Below, one piece after another: positions 1 to 5,842 of a DNA stretch of 9,140 nt; positions within the stretch are counted from its first letter, which is position 1, and each line of letters begins with the position of its first letter. The position numbers and the translations under genes are program-made. A model generated the notes under the pieces. That model saw nothing but the letters and a program-made list of their open reading frames with translations. It made no database searches and was not told the origin of the DNA. This stretch comes from Lachnospiraceae bacterium (GTDB lineage: Bacteria; Bacillota_A; Clostridia; Lachnospirales; Lachnospiraceae): assembly GCA_009774655.1 (NCBI GenBank), contig VSOD01000149.1, positions 1-9,140 of the forward strand, given 5' to 3'.

Positions 1-4
1 ACGA

Positions 5-51
5 TAAAAAAAGGAACCCCTAATTCCCCCATGAATGGGGGTCAGGGGGTT
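5..51 (-). terminator. two-tier hairpin, minus-strand intrinsic terminator
   Basis: The inner stem CCCCCA (26-31) pairs with TGGGGG (36-41) across a TGAA loop. An outer stem AACCCC (15-20) pairs with GGGGTT (46-51), separated from the inner one by small internal bulges. A run of seven A (6-12) precedes it, so on the minus strand the GC-rich hairpin is followed by CC and seven T, which is the layout of a rho-independent terminator. It would stop leftward transcription entering from the AT-rich leader. No minus-strand gene is visible on its right, so it may simply act as the second face of a bidirectional terminator. Confidence 0.5.
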
Positions 52-52
52 G

Positions 53-73
53 AGGTGTCGAAGACACTTTTTT
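53..73 (+). terminator. plus-strand intrinsic terminator
   Basis: Stem GTGTC (55-59) and GACAC (63-67) closes a GAA loop, can be extended by a G-T and an A-T pair, and runs straight into six T (68-73). This is a compact rho-independent terminator. It probably ends the transcript of a gene lying left of the window and isolates the block that starts at 297. Confidence 0.6.
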
Positions 74-296
74 ATGTCTGAAAAATTTTCAATGATTGAA
101 AAATGCACAAAAATGAATGCTTCAATTTGGACAAAATGTCGAAAATGATTTAATTAACCAAAATATATTGATTAAATTAATTAAATATATTAGGTTTATA
201 TTAATTAAAAGAAAAAGTTAATTAACAATATGAGTATGGTGATTCAGAATAGACGCATACGATAAAGAATGAAATAACAGAAGGAGACGAACGATC
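74..296 (+). promoter_or_regulatory. AT-rich leader upstream of the truncated GH130 gene
   Basis: About 220 bases without a credible ORF, far richer in A/T than anything else in the window. The palindrome TTAATTAA occurs four times (150-157, 177-184, 201-208, 218-225), the last inside the 10-bp palindrome GTTAATTAAC. I searched for a -35/-10 pair with 16-18 spacing and found none I would defend. The region ends in AAGGAG (281-286), ten bases before the GTG at 297. It may be a promoter/UP-element region or DNA that replaced the 5' part of the GH130 gene. Confidence 0.35.
86..102. promoter_or_regulatory. 17-bp dyad, possible operator
   Basis: TTTTCAA (86-92), a TGA centre, then TTGAAAA (96-102): perfect 7-bp arms. 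It has the size and symmetry of a dimeric regulator site and lies in the non-coding leader just after a terminator. In such AT-rich DNA a chance dyad is quite possible, and no regulator gene is in the window. Confidence 0.25.
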
Positions 297-1037
297 GTGG
301 CGCAGCGGGACGGGAACGAATTTATGCCGCAGTATGCTTATGATCCGCGGCTGGTAAAAGTGGAAGACACTTATTATATCATCTGGTGTCAGGATTTTTA
401 CGGCGCTGCGATCGGGGTGGCGAAGACACAGGATTTCGAAACGTTTACGAGGATCGAGAATCCCTTTCTGCCGTTTAACAGAAATGCAGTGCTGTTTCCG
501 AGAAAAGTGAACGGGAAGTATATGATGCTGTCAAGACCCAGTGACAGCGGACATACGCCCTTCGGAGATATCTTCCTTTCGGAGAGTGCGGATATGGTGT
601 ACTGGGGCAGGCACCGCCATGTGATGGGCAAGGGAAGCGAATGGTGGCAGAATGTGAAGATTGGCGGCGGAGCCGCTCCCATTGAGACGAGCGAAGGGTG
701 GCTGTTATTTTATCACGGGGTGACCGGAACCTGCAACGGGTATGTGTACAGCATCGGTGGTGCGATTCTGGATATCGACGAACCTTCTGTTGTGAAGTAC
801 CGCTGTGATACGTTCCTGCTGACACCGGAAGAATGGTATGAGGAGCGGGGATTTGTGCCGAATGTGACATTCCCCTGCGCAACGATTCATGATGCTAAGA
901 GCGGCAGGATCGCGATCTATTATGGCGCGGCGGATACCTATGTGGCGCTTGCTTTTACCAAGGTGGATGAGCTTGTGGCTTACATTAAAGAACACAGCGT
1001 TACTACTGCGGCGGATGTAGAGTGCGGAAGGAAATAG
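297..1037 (+). CDS. GH130 mannoside phosphorylase, N-terminally truncated
   Basis: The protein resembles GH130 phosphorylases of the 4-O-beta-mannosyl-glucose phosphorylase type, cytoplasmic enzymes that split a beta-mannoside with phosphate to give mannose-1-phosphate. Recognisable landmarks are YDPR (15-18, the place of the proposed proton-donor Asp), NRNAVLFPRK (61-70), RPSDSGHTPFGDI (80-92), KIGGGAAPIE (121-130), YHGV (139-142) and YGAADT (209-214). Family members are about 320-390 residues, and this YDPR normally sits more than 100 residues in. Here it is at residue 15, so roughly the first propeller blade and the phosphate-binding N-terminal part are missing. An in-frame stop at 270-272 and the AT-rich leader show the rest is not encoded upstream. 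The GTG start has AAGGAG ten bases before it, so a protein may be made, but I expect it to be inactive. manA follows after 123 bases, which fits a mannoside pathway. Family assignment is firm; exact substrate is inferred. Confidence 0.85.
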   Translation: MAQRDGNEFMPQYAYDPRLVKVEDTYYIIWCQDFYGAAIGVAKTQDFETFTRIENPFLPFNRNAVLFPRKVNGKYMMLSRPSDSGHTPFGDIFLSESADMVYWGRHRHVMGKGSEWWQNVKIGGGAAPIETSEGWLLFYHGVTGTCNGYVYSIGGAILDIDEPSVVKYRCDTFLLTPEEWYEERGFVPNVTFPCATIHDAKSGRIAIYYGAADTYVALAFTKVDELVAYIKEHSVTTAADVECGRK

Positions 1038-1160
1038 TGTGGTATTTGCCGATATGAGCTGCAGAAAGAGCAACAGGATCAATGGAATCAACCGGACCGT
1101 AAATCGTCAAAGATGCTGCCGCAGATATGGGGATGTGAGCGCAGATAATGGAGAAAAGTT

Positions 1161-2108
1161 ATGAGTATATTGAAATTAAAGCCGAGCTGCAAAGATTATA
1201 TTTGGGGAGGCCATCGCCTTGCGGAAGAGTACAATGTGTTGTTTGAGGGCAGGAGTCCTGCGGAAGCATGGGAACTGTCCTGCCACCCGGACGGCGCATC
1301 CGTTATTACAAACGGGAAGTACGCGGGCAGGACATTGCCCGATTATATCAGGCAGGAGGGAAGCTGGGTACTGGGTACACATTGTGACCGGTTTGAGGAT
1401 TTCCCGATCCTGATCAAATTTATTGATGCAAGGGATAACCTGTCCATACAGGTACATCCTGACGACAGGTACGCCCGGCAGAATGAGGGGCAGTACGGCA
1501 AGACCGAAATGTGGTATGTTATGGACGCCGGTAAGGATGCGTTCCTGTACTATGGTTTCAAGAGAGAGATCAGTAGAGAGGAATTCGCGGACAGAATTAT
1601 GAATGATACCCTTACCGAAGTGTTGAATGCCGTGCCGGTGCAGAAGGGAGACGTACTTTTTATCGAGGCCGGGACCATCCATGCAATCGGAAAAGACATC
1701 CTGATCGCAGAGATTCAGCAGAACTCCAATGTGACCTACAGGGTATATGACTATGGACGGATTGGAAAAGACGGTAAAAAACGCGACCTGCATATTGAGA
1801 AAGCGCTTGCGGTGACAAAGCGGATTCCTGTTGTAAAGGACAGGAACTGTTATCCCCATATTGCGGACTGTGATTATTTTACGGTGGATAAGTTAAATCT
1901 GGATGGGAGAGTCATGCAGAAACTGGCAGGGAAAGTTTCGGAAGCGTCCTTTGCCAGCATCCTGATTCTGGAGGGAGAGGGTACGATCTCCGGACGGGAA
2001 GAGACGCTTTCCTACCGGAAAGGGGACAGCTTTTTTCTTTTATTCTCCAGCATACAGCGCGGGAAATTTCACACCGGCCTCACGTCGATTTCACTCCCCG
2101 CAGCATAA
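1161..2108 (+). CDS. manA: mannose-6-phosphate isomerase, class I
   Basis: Zinc-dependent cupin enzyme that interconverts mannose-6-phosphate and fructose-6-phosphate in the cytoplasm, feeding mannose into glycolysis. At 315 residues it matches the short Firmicutes ManA type. Visible metal ligands are in QVHPDD (97-102; Gln97, His99), KTEMW (114-118; Glu116) and GTIHAIG (171-177; His174). The substrate-site stretch EIQQNSNVTYRVYDYGR (184-200) contains the conserved Arg194. The ATG has GGAG (1150-1153) seven bases upstream. The last 25 residues are odd: after KGDSFF the usual Pro-Ala-Gly-type turn is replaced by LLFSSIQRGKFHTG, though the GKFH...TSISL pattern still fits the end of the cupin fold, so I read this as divergence and not a frameshift. 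Placement after a GH130 gene supports a mannoside-use role. Confidence 0.95.
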   Translation: MSILKLKPSCKDYIWGGHRLAEEYNVLFEGRSPAEAWELSCHPDGASVITNGKYAGRTLPDYIRQEGSWVLGTHCDRFEDFPILIKFIDARDNLSIQVHPDDRYARQNEGQYGKTEMWYVMDAGKDAFLYYGFKREISREEFADRIMNDTLTEVLNAVPVQKGDVLFIEAGTIHAIGKDILIAEIQQNSNVTYRVYDYGRIGKDGKKRDLHIEKALAVTKRIPVVKDRNCYPHIADCDYFTVDKLNLDGRVMQKLAGKVSEASFASILILEGEGTISGREETLSYRKGDSFFLLFSSIQRGKFHTGLTSISLPAA

Positions 2109-2160
2109 ACTTGCCTCAACAGGCGGACAGACAGAACCCGCAGACAAAGGAGGAAATCGT

Positions 2161-2335
2161 TATGACATTTTCAGGACTGGAATGGTACTGGTGGTTGGCG
2201 ATCGTGGCGGCACTGACGGGCTTATTCATCGGCAGAATTTCCAATGGGTTGATGGTTGGCGTGGTCTATAGTAAACGACATAACAACTTTCTGTTTCCGG
2301 TGTCGTTAACTATAATAAAGTCATCGACACTTTGA
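2161..2335 (+). CDS. small single-helix membrane protein, possibly chimeric
   Basis: A 57-residue ORF starting at the ATG with AAAGGAGG (2147-2154 region) just upstream, a much better start than the TTG at 2111. Residues about 7-27 (Trp-rich EWYWW, then a hydrophobic LAIVAALTGLFIG stretch) look like one transmembrane helix or an uncleaved signal anchor. I do not recognise a family. The last 20 or so residues are encoded by the inverted repeat at 2267-2314 and look unlike a normal protein tail. The likely reading is a real small gene whose 3' end was cut and replaced when the DNA at this joint was rearranged. It follows manA by 52 bases and may be co-transcribed with it. Confidence 0.45.
2267..2314. 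repeat. inverted repeat, 14-bp arms, 20-bp spacer
   Basis: Left arm TATAGTAAACGACA (2267-2280) and right arm TGTCGTTAACTATA (2301-2314) are reverse complements at 13 of 14 positions, around the 20-bp spacer 2281-2300. No T-run follows, so it is not a terminator. The right arm can also pair elsewhere: GTGTCG (2300-2305) is complementary to CGACAC (2325-2330), giving a mutually exclusive alternative hairpin. It overlaps the end of the small ORF and lies just before the acquired three-gene module. A recombinase or transposon-end remnant or a regulator site are all possible; no second copy is seen in the window. Confidence 0.6.
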
Positions 2336-2345
2336 AGGCAATATA

Positions 2346-2374
2346 GTGAAAAAGAGTCCTGAGCGTGCTATAAT
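2346..2374 (+). promoter_or_regulatory. sigma-A-like promoter for the three-gene module
   Basis: GTGAAA (2346-2351, 4 of 6 to TTGACA) is followed by a 17-bp spacer and a perfect TATAAT (2369-2374). Transcription would start near 2381 and give a leader of about 110 bases before the ATG at 2491. It overlaps the terminator: readthrough RNA sees the complete hairpin, while RNA started here contains only its 3' arm and would escape termination. That arrangement gives the module expression independent of manA. Confidence 0.55.
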
Positions 2375-2403
2375 ATTTTACAGACGCGGCGGGGCTCTTT
2401 TTT
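2349..2403 (+). terminator. rho-independent terminator after the manA block
   Basis: AAAAAGAGTCC (2349-2359) pairs with GGGCTCTTTTT (2392-2402) in an 11-bp stem with one G-U pair. An inner stem GCGT (2363-2366) with ACGC (2384-2387) lies in the loop, and six T (2398-2403) end it. The A-run on the left makes it potentially bidirectional. It separates the manA transcript from the three-gene module. The loop contains the -10 box of the promoter listed at 2346-2374. Confidence 0.65.
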
Positions 2404-2490
2404 CAGGGAGCAGGCAGAAGACATAGAGAGGCAGCGCAGAGATTGAGATAAATCCGGATGGAAATGACCGGACGAAGGAGCAGAGGATAA

Positions 2491-2919
2491 ATGGCATATG
2501 AAGATTTCTATGAGTCAGCAATAAGGCACTGGATTGATGGAAGCATTCTGGAAGAAAATGAAGAATATGATAGTGCAGTCTGTATGCAGGGATTTGCAGC
2601 AGAGTGTGCTTTGAAAAGAATTATGGAGAGAATATGTTCGTCCAGTAATATCAGAAAATACAGTCATTTTGGAGAAGCGCTTTTTCAGGATATCGTTATG
2701 ATGTTGACAGGTGATGTGGGGTTGACAATGATGATCGATCCGGCATGTGCGCTGAGATTATCTCAAATGGCGCTGCCCGAAGTTCTGTTTCGAGACCATC
2801 CGGAAAGAAGATATTTTGGAGATGATAAATTCGTAAAGAAAGATGCTGAGGACTGTAGGCAGGCGGCAGGGTGTCTGATCAGAGAGCTGGCGTTTATGCG
2901 TTTGGATGGATATGTGTAA
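2491..2919 (+). CDS. HEPN-like small protein, first gene of the three-gene module
   Basis: A 142-residue, mostly helical protein. The start of helix 1 (SAIRHWIDGSIL, about 9-20), the SAVCMQGFAAECALK block (28-42) and the later RRYFGDD (106-112) match the pattern of HEPN-domain proteins, where a G-[YF]-x-x-E-C-A-L-K helix and a downstream R-Y are typical. Many HEPN proteins are RNases or nucleotidyltransferase partners in toxin-antitoxin, abortive-infection and other conflict systems. The classic R-x4-6-H catalytic motif is not clear: the nearest match is R55-K-Y-S-H59 with three residues between, so nuclease activity is uncertain and a non-catalytic binding role is possible. AAGGAG (2475-2480) lies ten bases before the ATG. 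The next gene follows after 12 bases, so they are surely one operon. The gene is AT-richer than its flanks (about 38% GC in 2521-2580). HEPN assignment is by eye. Confidence 0.7.
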   Translation: MAYEDFYESAIRHWIDGSILEENEEYDSAVCMQGFAAECALKRIMERICSSSNIRKYSHFGEALFQDIVMMLTGDVGLTMMIDPACALRLSQMALPEVLFRDHPERRYFGDDKFVKKDAEDCRQAAGCLIRELAFMRLDGYV

Positions 2920-2931
2920 GGAGACTGTGAG

Positions 2932-4263
2932 ATGATAACATTTAATGATACCCTGGATACGGCAGTGGCCTGTATACGTAAATGGAATAAGAATACGCTT
3001 GTGAAAGAAGCTACATTGATCAGGGATGTTTACGGCAAAGTGTCTTTGCTGATGGATAACACAGAGCCTGTAGATGATTCTGACAAAGGGACTCTTTCGT
3101 CTGTTTTAAGCGGTGATATGGGAGCATATTTCAGCGGTAGAGTTTATTGGAAAAAATCAGCGCATAACCGCAAAAGACTGGAAGAGCGGGAAAAAATCAT
3201 AATTGATCTCATAGAGAGTGAAAGGCTTTTCTGGAAAGAAGAAGACGGTGTTAAATTCTATTTGTCTGAGCGGGCTATTGCAAAGAAGGCCTGGGTTTGC
3301 AGATGGCATGATTCAGAATCAGTGTGGCCCTATGAAGAGGCGGAAAGTGGCGCCAAAGTGATCACATTTTACTCATTCAAGGGCGGCATGGGAAGGACAA
3401 CGGCATTAGCCGGCGTAGCTTTGTGTCTGGTAAAGCAGGGTAAGAACGTATTGATGGTAGATACAGATATTGAAGCCCCCGGACTGGCAACGTTATTTTT
3501 TGACGAAGAAGCTGTGACACGAGGGGTTTTGGACTATCTTATAGAACGGGAGGTCGAGCCGGGGATCAAGCTGACAGATTTCGTGTTGGATGTGGTGGAA
3601 CCCGCCCTTCTGGATGAAGATGCAGGGAAATTATTCCTTATGTCTGCCGGAAAGATAGATGAAAACTATCTGCAAAAGCTGGCACGTATTGATTATCAGG
3701 ATAACAGAGACGGTTATTTGCGAGAGGCTTTGAAAGGATTGCTGATCGCCGCAAGAAACAGTTATGATATAGATTATATTCTGGTGGATGCACGGGCAGG
3801 ATTCCATGATATGGGTGGTATAGCGGTTACGCAGATTCCTCACGGCGTCGTACTGTTTGGCAATGACAGCAGACAATCTTGGGACGGGATCACACAGGTT
3901 CTGCGTACAATAGCAGAAGGACATGAAGAAGATTTCCCTGTAATGATAGTGGATACTATGTGTCCGAAACCAACGGCAGAGGATTTTGTTGCAGCCAGGC
4001 AGCGTTTTATGCGAAAAGCGTATACGGTTTGTATGGAAAACTACTATGATGAAAGCAGTAAAGTGCCGGGTATCGAGGCGGAAGGTGAGATTCATTATCC
4101 TGAACTTATCCCGTTTAATGACGAGCTGCTGCGGGGTGTAGAATTGTACTCAGATGAGAGTCCGGAGAGGAAACAGCGTGTGAAGGCTTATGAAAACATA
4201 CTGACCGGAGAAAGCTACAGGAAAATTACAGAGAGGATCTGTGGCTGGTTTGGAGAGGGTTGA
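2932..4263 (+). CDS. MinD/ParA-like ATPase, KGGxGRT variant, with extra N-terminal domain
   Basis: A 443-residue protein. Residues about 145-440 form a SIMIBI-class MinD/ParA-like ATPase: deviant Walker A FKGGMGRTTAL (149-159), MVDTDIEAPGL (175-185, switch-like Asp), and Walker B-like DYILVDARAGFHD (281-293), followed by QIPHGVVLFGNDSRQSWDGI (301-320). The early signature Lys150 is kept, but the usual GK[ST] lysine is Arg155, as in the group often named KGGVGR-motif variant ATPases. Residues 1-140 are a separate domain I do not recognise (RDVYGKVSLLMD at 31-42, LSGDMGAYFSG at 59-69, a charged helix near 80-100). No membrane segment is seen, so it is cytoplasmic. AAGGAG (2918-2923) overlaps the HEPN stop and precedes the ATG by 8 bases; the stop is two bases from the next start. 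Not a chromosome-partition ParA: no parB or parS is nearby. A signalling or regulatory NTPase in a conflict system is the inference. Confidence 0.85.
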   Translation: MITFNDTLDTAVACIRKWNKNTLVKEATLIRDVYGKVSLLMDNTEPVDDSDKGTLSSVLSGDMGAYFSGRVYWKKSAHNRKRLEEREKIIIDLIESERLFWKEEDGVKFYLSERAIAKKAWVCRWHDSESVWPYEEAESGAKVITFYSFKGGMGRTTALAGVALCLVKQGKNVLMVDTDIEAPGLATLFFDEEAVTRGVLDYLIEREVEPGIKLTDFVLDVVEPALLDEDAGKLFLMSAGKIDENYLQKLARIDYQDNRDGYLREALKGLLIAARNSYDIDYILVDARAGFHDMGGIAVTQIPHGVVLFGNDSRQSWDGITQVLRTIAEGHEEDFPVMIVDTMCPKPTAEDFVAARQRFMRKAYTVCMENYYDESSKVPGIEAEGEIHYPELIPFNDELLRGVELYSDESPERKQRVKAYENILTGESYRKITERICGWFGEG

Positions 4264-4265
4264 GC

Positions 4266-5774
4266 ATGGAGATGGAAGCAAGGTATAGAATACTGGAAGG
4301 AATTTCAAATTGTGTTCCGGAAAACGGTTCGGGAGAAGATGAAGAAAATCTTTTACAAAATTTCCTGCCTCTGCGCAGTTACGCTAAATTGGCAGATCCT
4401 AAAAATTTCCTGATCACGGGAGGACGTGGTTCAGGAAAAACGGAATTGTTTCGCATTTTGACATCCTGTGGAGGACTGCGCCATGTGATCAGTGAGAAAG
4501 ACAGAAAACGATATACCGGCCTGCAGGAACAGGAGTTTTTGACCGGATATATCGCAACCGGTTTGGGGGCGAAGGCGTTTCCGACTGCCAATTCCTGTGA
4601 TGATCTGTTGAAGATTGAAAAACCGGATAATTTGACCTCCTTCTGGGGCGGATTGGTCTGTTCGGTGATCTTAAGAAAGTTTAGAGAAGACCGGGAGTTT
4701 CGTGAACTGGCGGATCATTATTTTGGTGCCGAAACCAGAAAGATTCTGGAGCAGGACAGTAACGAGGTGTCAAAATGGTGGAATGTCCTGGATGTCAGAA
4801 AGGAAAAATGGGAGAGTTTTCTCGACCAGGCGGATACTGTTCTTGAAAAAAGGGATATACACATTTGTCTGGTATACGATGAACTGGATCGTATCTGCGG
4901 TAACTATGAGAATCTTTTTCTGTTTATCAGAAGTCTGCTGGATTTCTGGTATCGCCATAACAGTCGCTATACACATGTGAAAGCAAAAATTTTTCTGCGC
5001 AGTGATCTGTATAATGCGAAGGCGCTTCAGTTTGTGGATGCCTCAAAAATGGGGGCGTACCGACTGGAATTGAATTGGGATACTCATTCGCTCTATCGTC
5101 TGCTTGTCAAAAGGATGGCCAATGCAGGGGTTGTGGAAATGGAGGTATATTTGAAAGAAGTACCGGGATTGCTGCAGACAGAAGCCGATGGAGCGTTGGG
5201 GTATCTGCCGGGCAATTCAGAAGAAGCATTTCGTCTGCTTATCAATAAAATGATCGGGCAGTATATGGGGAAGAATGCGAAGAGAGGCATCAGTTATACC
5301 TGGGTACCCAACCACATTCAGGACGCAAACGGGGAGACAGCGCCGCGGGCTTTCCTGAAATGCTTTGCTTTTGCGGCAGAAGAGATGCTGAACCATAAGA
5401 GTGATGTATCGCTGTTGGAAGAAAACAGGATACTTTTGCCGACCAGATTACAGGGGGCGGTGGCAAAAGTTTCGGCAGACAGAGTACAGGAACTGACACA
5501 GGAAGAATATCAGTGGCTGCAAAATCTGATCGGCCGTTTGTCCGGCAAAACGATGTTGATGGGATCGGATGAATTCCTGCGTTATCTGGAGCCGGAAAAC
5601 TGGCCGGCGGCAGAGCGTGATAAGCTGCCGGGCAAGACAAATGTTGAAATTCTTGAAGTACTGGTCACTTTAGGCATCGTAATGAGAACGGCGGACGAAA
5701 GAATCAATATTCCCGAAATATACCTGCATGGGTTCGGATTAAAGAGGAAAGGCGGCATAAAGCGCCCGAAATAG
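4266..5774 (+). CDS. STAND/AAA-like P-loop ATPase, third gene of the module
   Basis: 502 residues from the ATG at 4266, which has GAGAGGG (4252-4258) seven bases ahead; an in-frame TTG at 4260 is too close to that site. Numbering here is from this ATG. Walker A ITGGRGSGKTEL (about 50-61), Walker B ICLVYDELDRI (about 200-210), and a sensor-like KIFLRSDLY strand (about 241-249) define the NTPase core. A helical region with DANGETAPRAFLKCFAFAAEEML (about 353-375) fits the lid of STAND/AAA proteins. The C-terminal 45 residues (NVEILEVLVTLGIV..., then IPEIYLHGFGLKRKGG) look like a winged helix ending in a basic tail, reminiscent of P-loop ATPases annotated as the Sll1717 family. No nuclease, TIR or transmembrane effector is fused, so the HEPN protein is the obvious candidate effector or partner. 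Cytoplasmic. It ends the operon; only a short hairpin without T-run follows. Function is inferred. Confidence 0.8.
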   Translation: MEMEARYRILEGISNCVPENGSGEDEENLLQNFLPLRSYAKLADPKNFLITGGRGSGKTELFRILTSCGGLRHVISEKDRKRYTGLQEQEFLTGYIATGLGAKAFPTANSCDDLLKIEKPDNLTSFWGGLVCSVILRKFREDREFRELADHYFGAETRKILEQDSNEVSKWWNVLDVRKEKWESFLDQADTVLEKRDIHICLVYDELDRICGNYENLFLFIRSLLDFWYRHNSRYTHVKAKIFLRSDLYNAKALQFVDASKMGAYRLELNWDTHSLYRLLVKRMANAGVVEMEVYLKEVPGLLQTEADGALGYLPGNSEEAFRLLINKMIGQYMGKNAKRGISYTWVPNHIQDANGETAPRAFLKCFAFAAEEMLNHKSDVSLLEENRILLPTRLQGAVAKVSADRVQELTQEEYQWLQNLIGRLSGKTMLMGSDEFLRYLEPENWPAAERDKLPGKTNVEILEVLVTLGIVMRTADERINIPEIYLHGFGLKRKGGIKRPK

Positions 5775-5799
5775 CAGAAGAACGAAAATCGAATCGGAG

Positions 5800-5815
5800 A
5801 AGGACACGAGTCCTT
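5800..5815 (+). other. short hairpin after the module
   Basis: AAGGAC (5800-5805), loop ACGA, GTCCTT (5810-5815): a perfect 6-bp stem 25 bases after the module's last stop codon. It is followed by GTAAAAAGGG, not by T, so it does not look like a standard rho-independent terminator. It may be a weak stop, an RNA-stabilising stem, or chance; its right arm overlaps the -35 box of the promoter that follows. Confidence 0.35.
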
Positions 5816-5842
5816 GTAAAAAGGGTGTATAAGAGCTATGAT
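5814..5842 (+). promoter_or_regulatory. sigma-A-like promoter for the nucleoside operon
   Basis: TTGTAA (5814-5819), a 17-bp spacer, then TATGAT (5837-5842), which is 4 of 6 and 5 of 6 to consensus. Start of transcription would be near 5849, about 60 bases before the udp ATG. The leader holds GGGGCAGCCCC (about 5866-5877), a tiny stem. This would give udp-deoB-deoC-cdd its own start independent of the module upstream. No clear operator for a DeoR-type repressor was found. Confidence 0.5.

Larger units (their letters stand above)
2346..5774 (+). other. putative three-gene conflict/defence cassette
   Basis: Own promoter, three tightly packed genes (gaps of 12 and 2 bases) coding a HEPN-like protein, a KGGxGRT MinD-like ATPase and a STAND-like ATPase, set between a mannose block and a nucleoside operon to which they have no metabolic tie. 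Sampled lines are about 37-47% GC against about 57-63% in udp and deoC, which suggests transfer. No integrase, transposase or flanking direct repeats are visible, so how it arrived is unknown. Confidence 0.5.

Noticed and set aside
1054..1164. 36-codon Cys/Arg-rich ORF overlapping the manA start by ATGA
   Set aside because: No ribosome binding site, unusual composition and no recognisable similarity; likely chance.
2030..2108. Possible frameshift near the end of manA
   Set aside because: Another frame gives a Pro-Ala stretch, but the annotated frame keeps the GKFH...TSISL end pattern and normal length, so divergence is simpler.
2111..2160. Longer start (TTG 2111) for the small membrane ORF
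   Set aside because: No ribosome binding site there, and AAAGGAGG lies just upstream of the ATG at 2161.
4260..4265. TTG start for the third module gene
   Set aside because: It is only 1-4 bases from the ribosome binding site; the ATG at 4266 has correct spacing.
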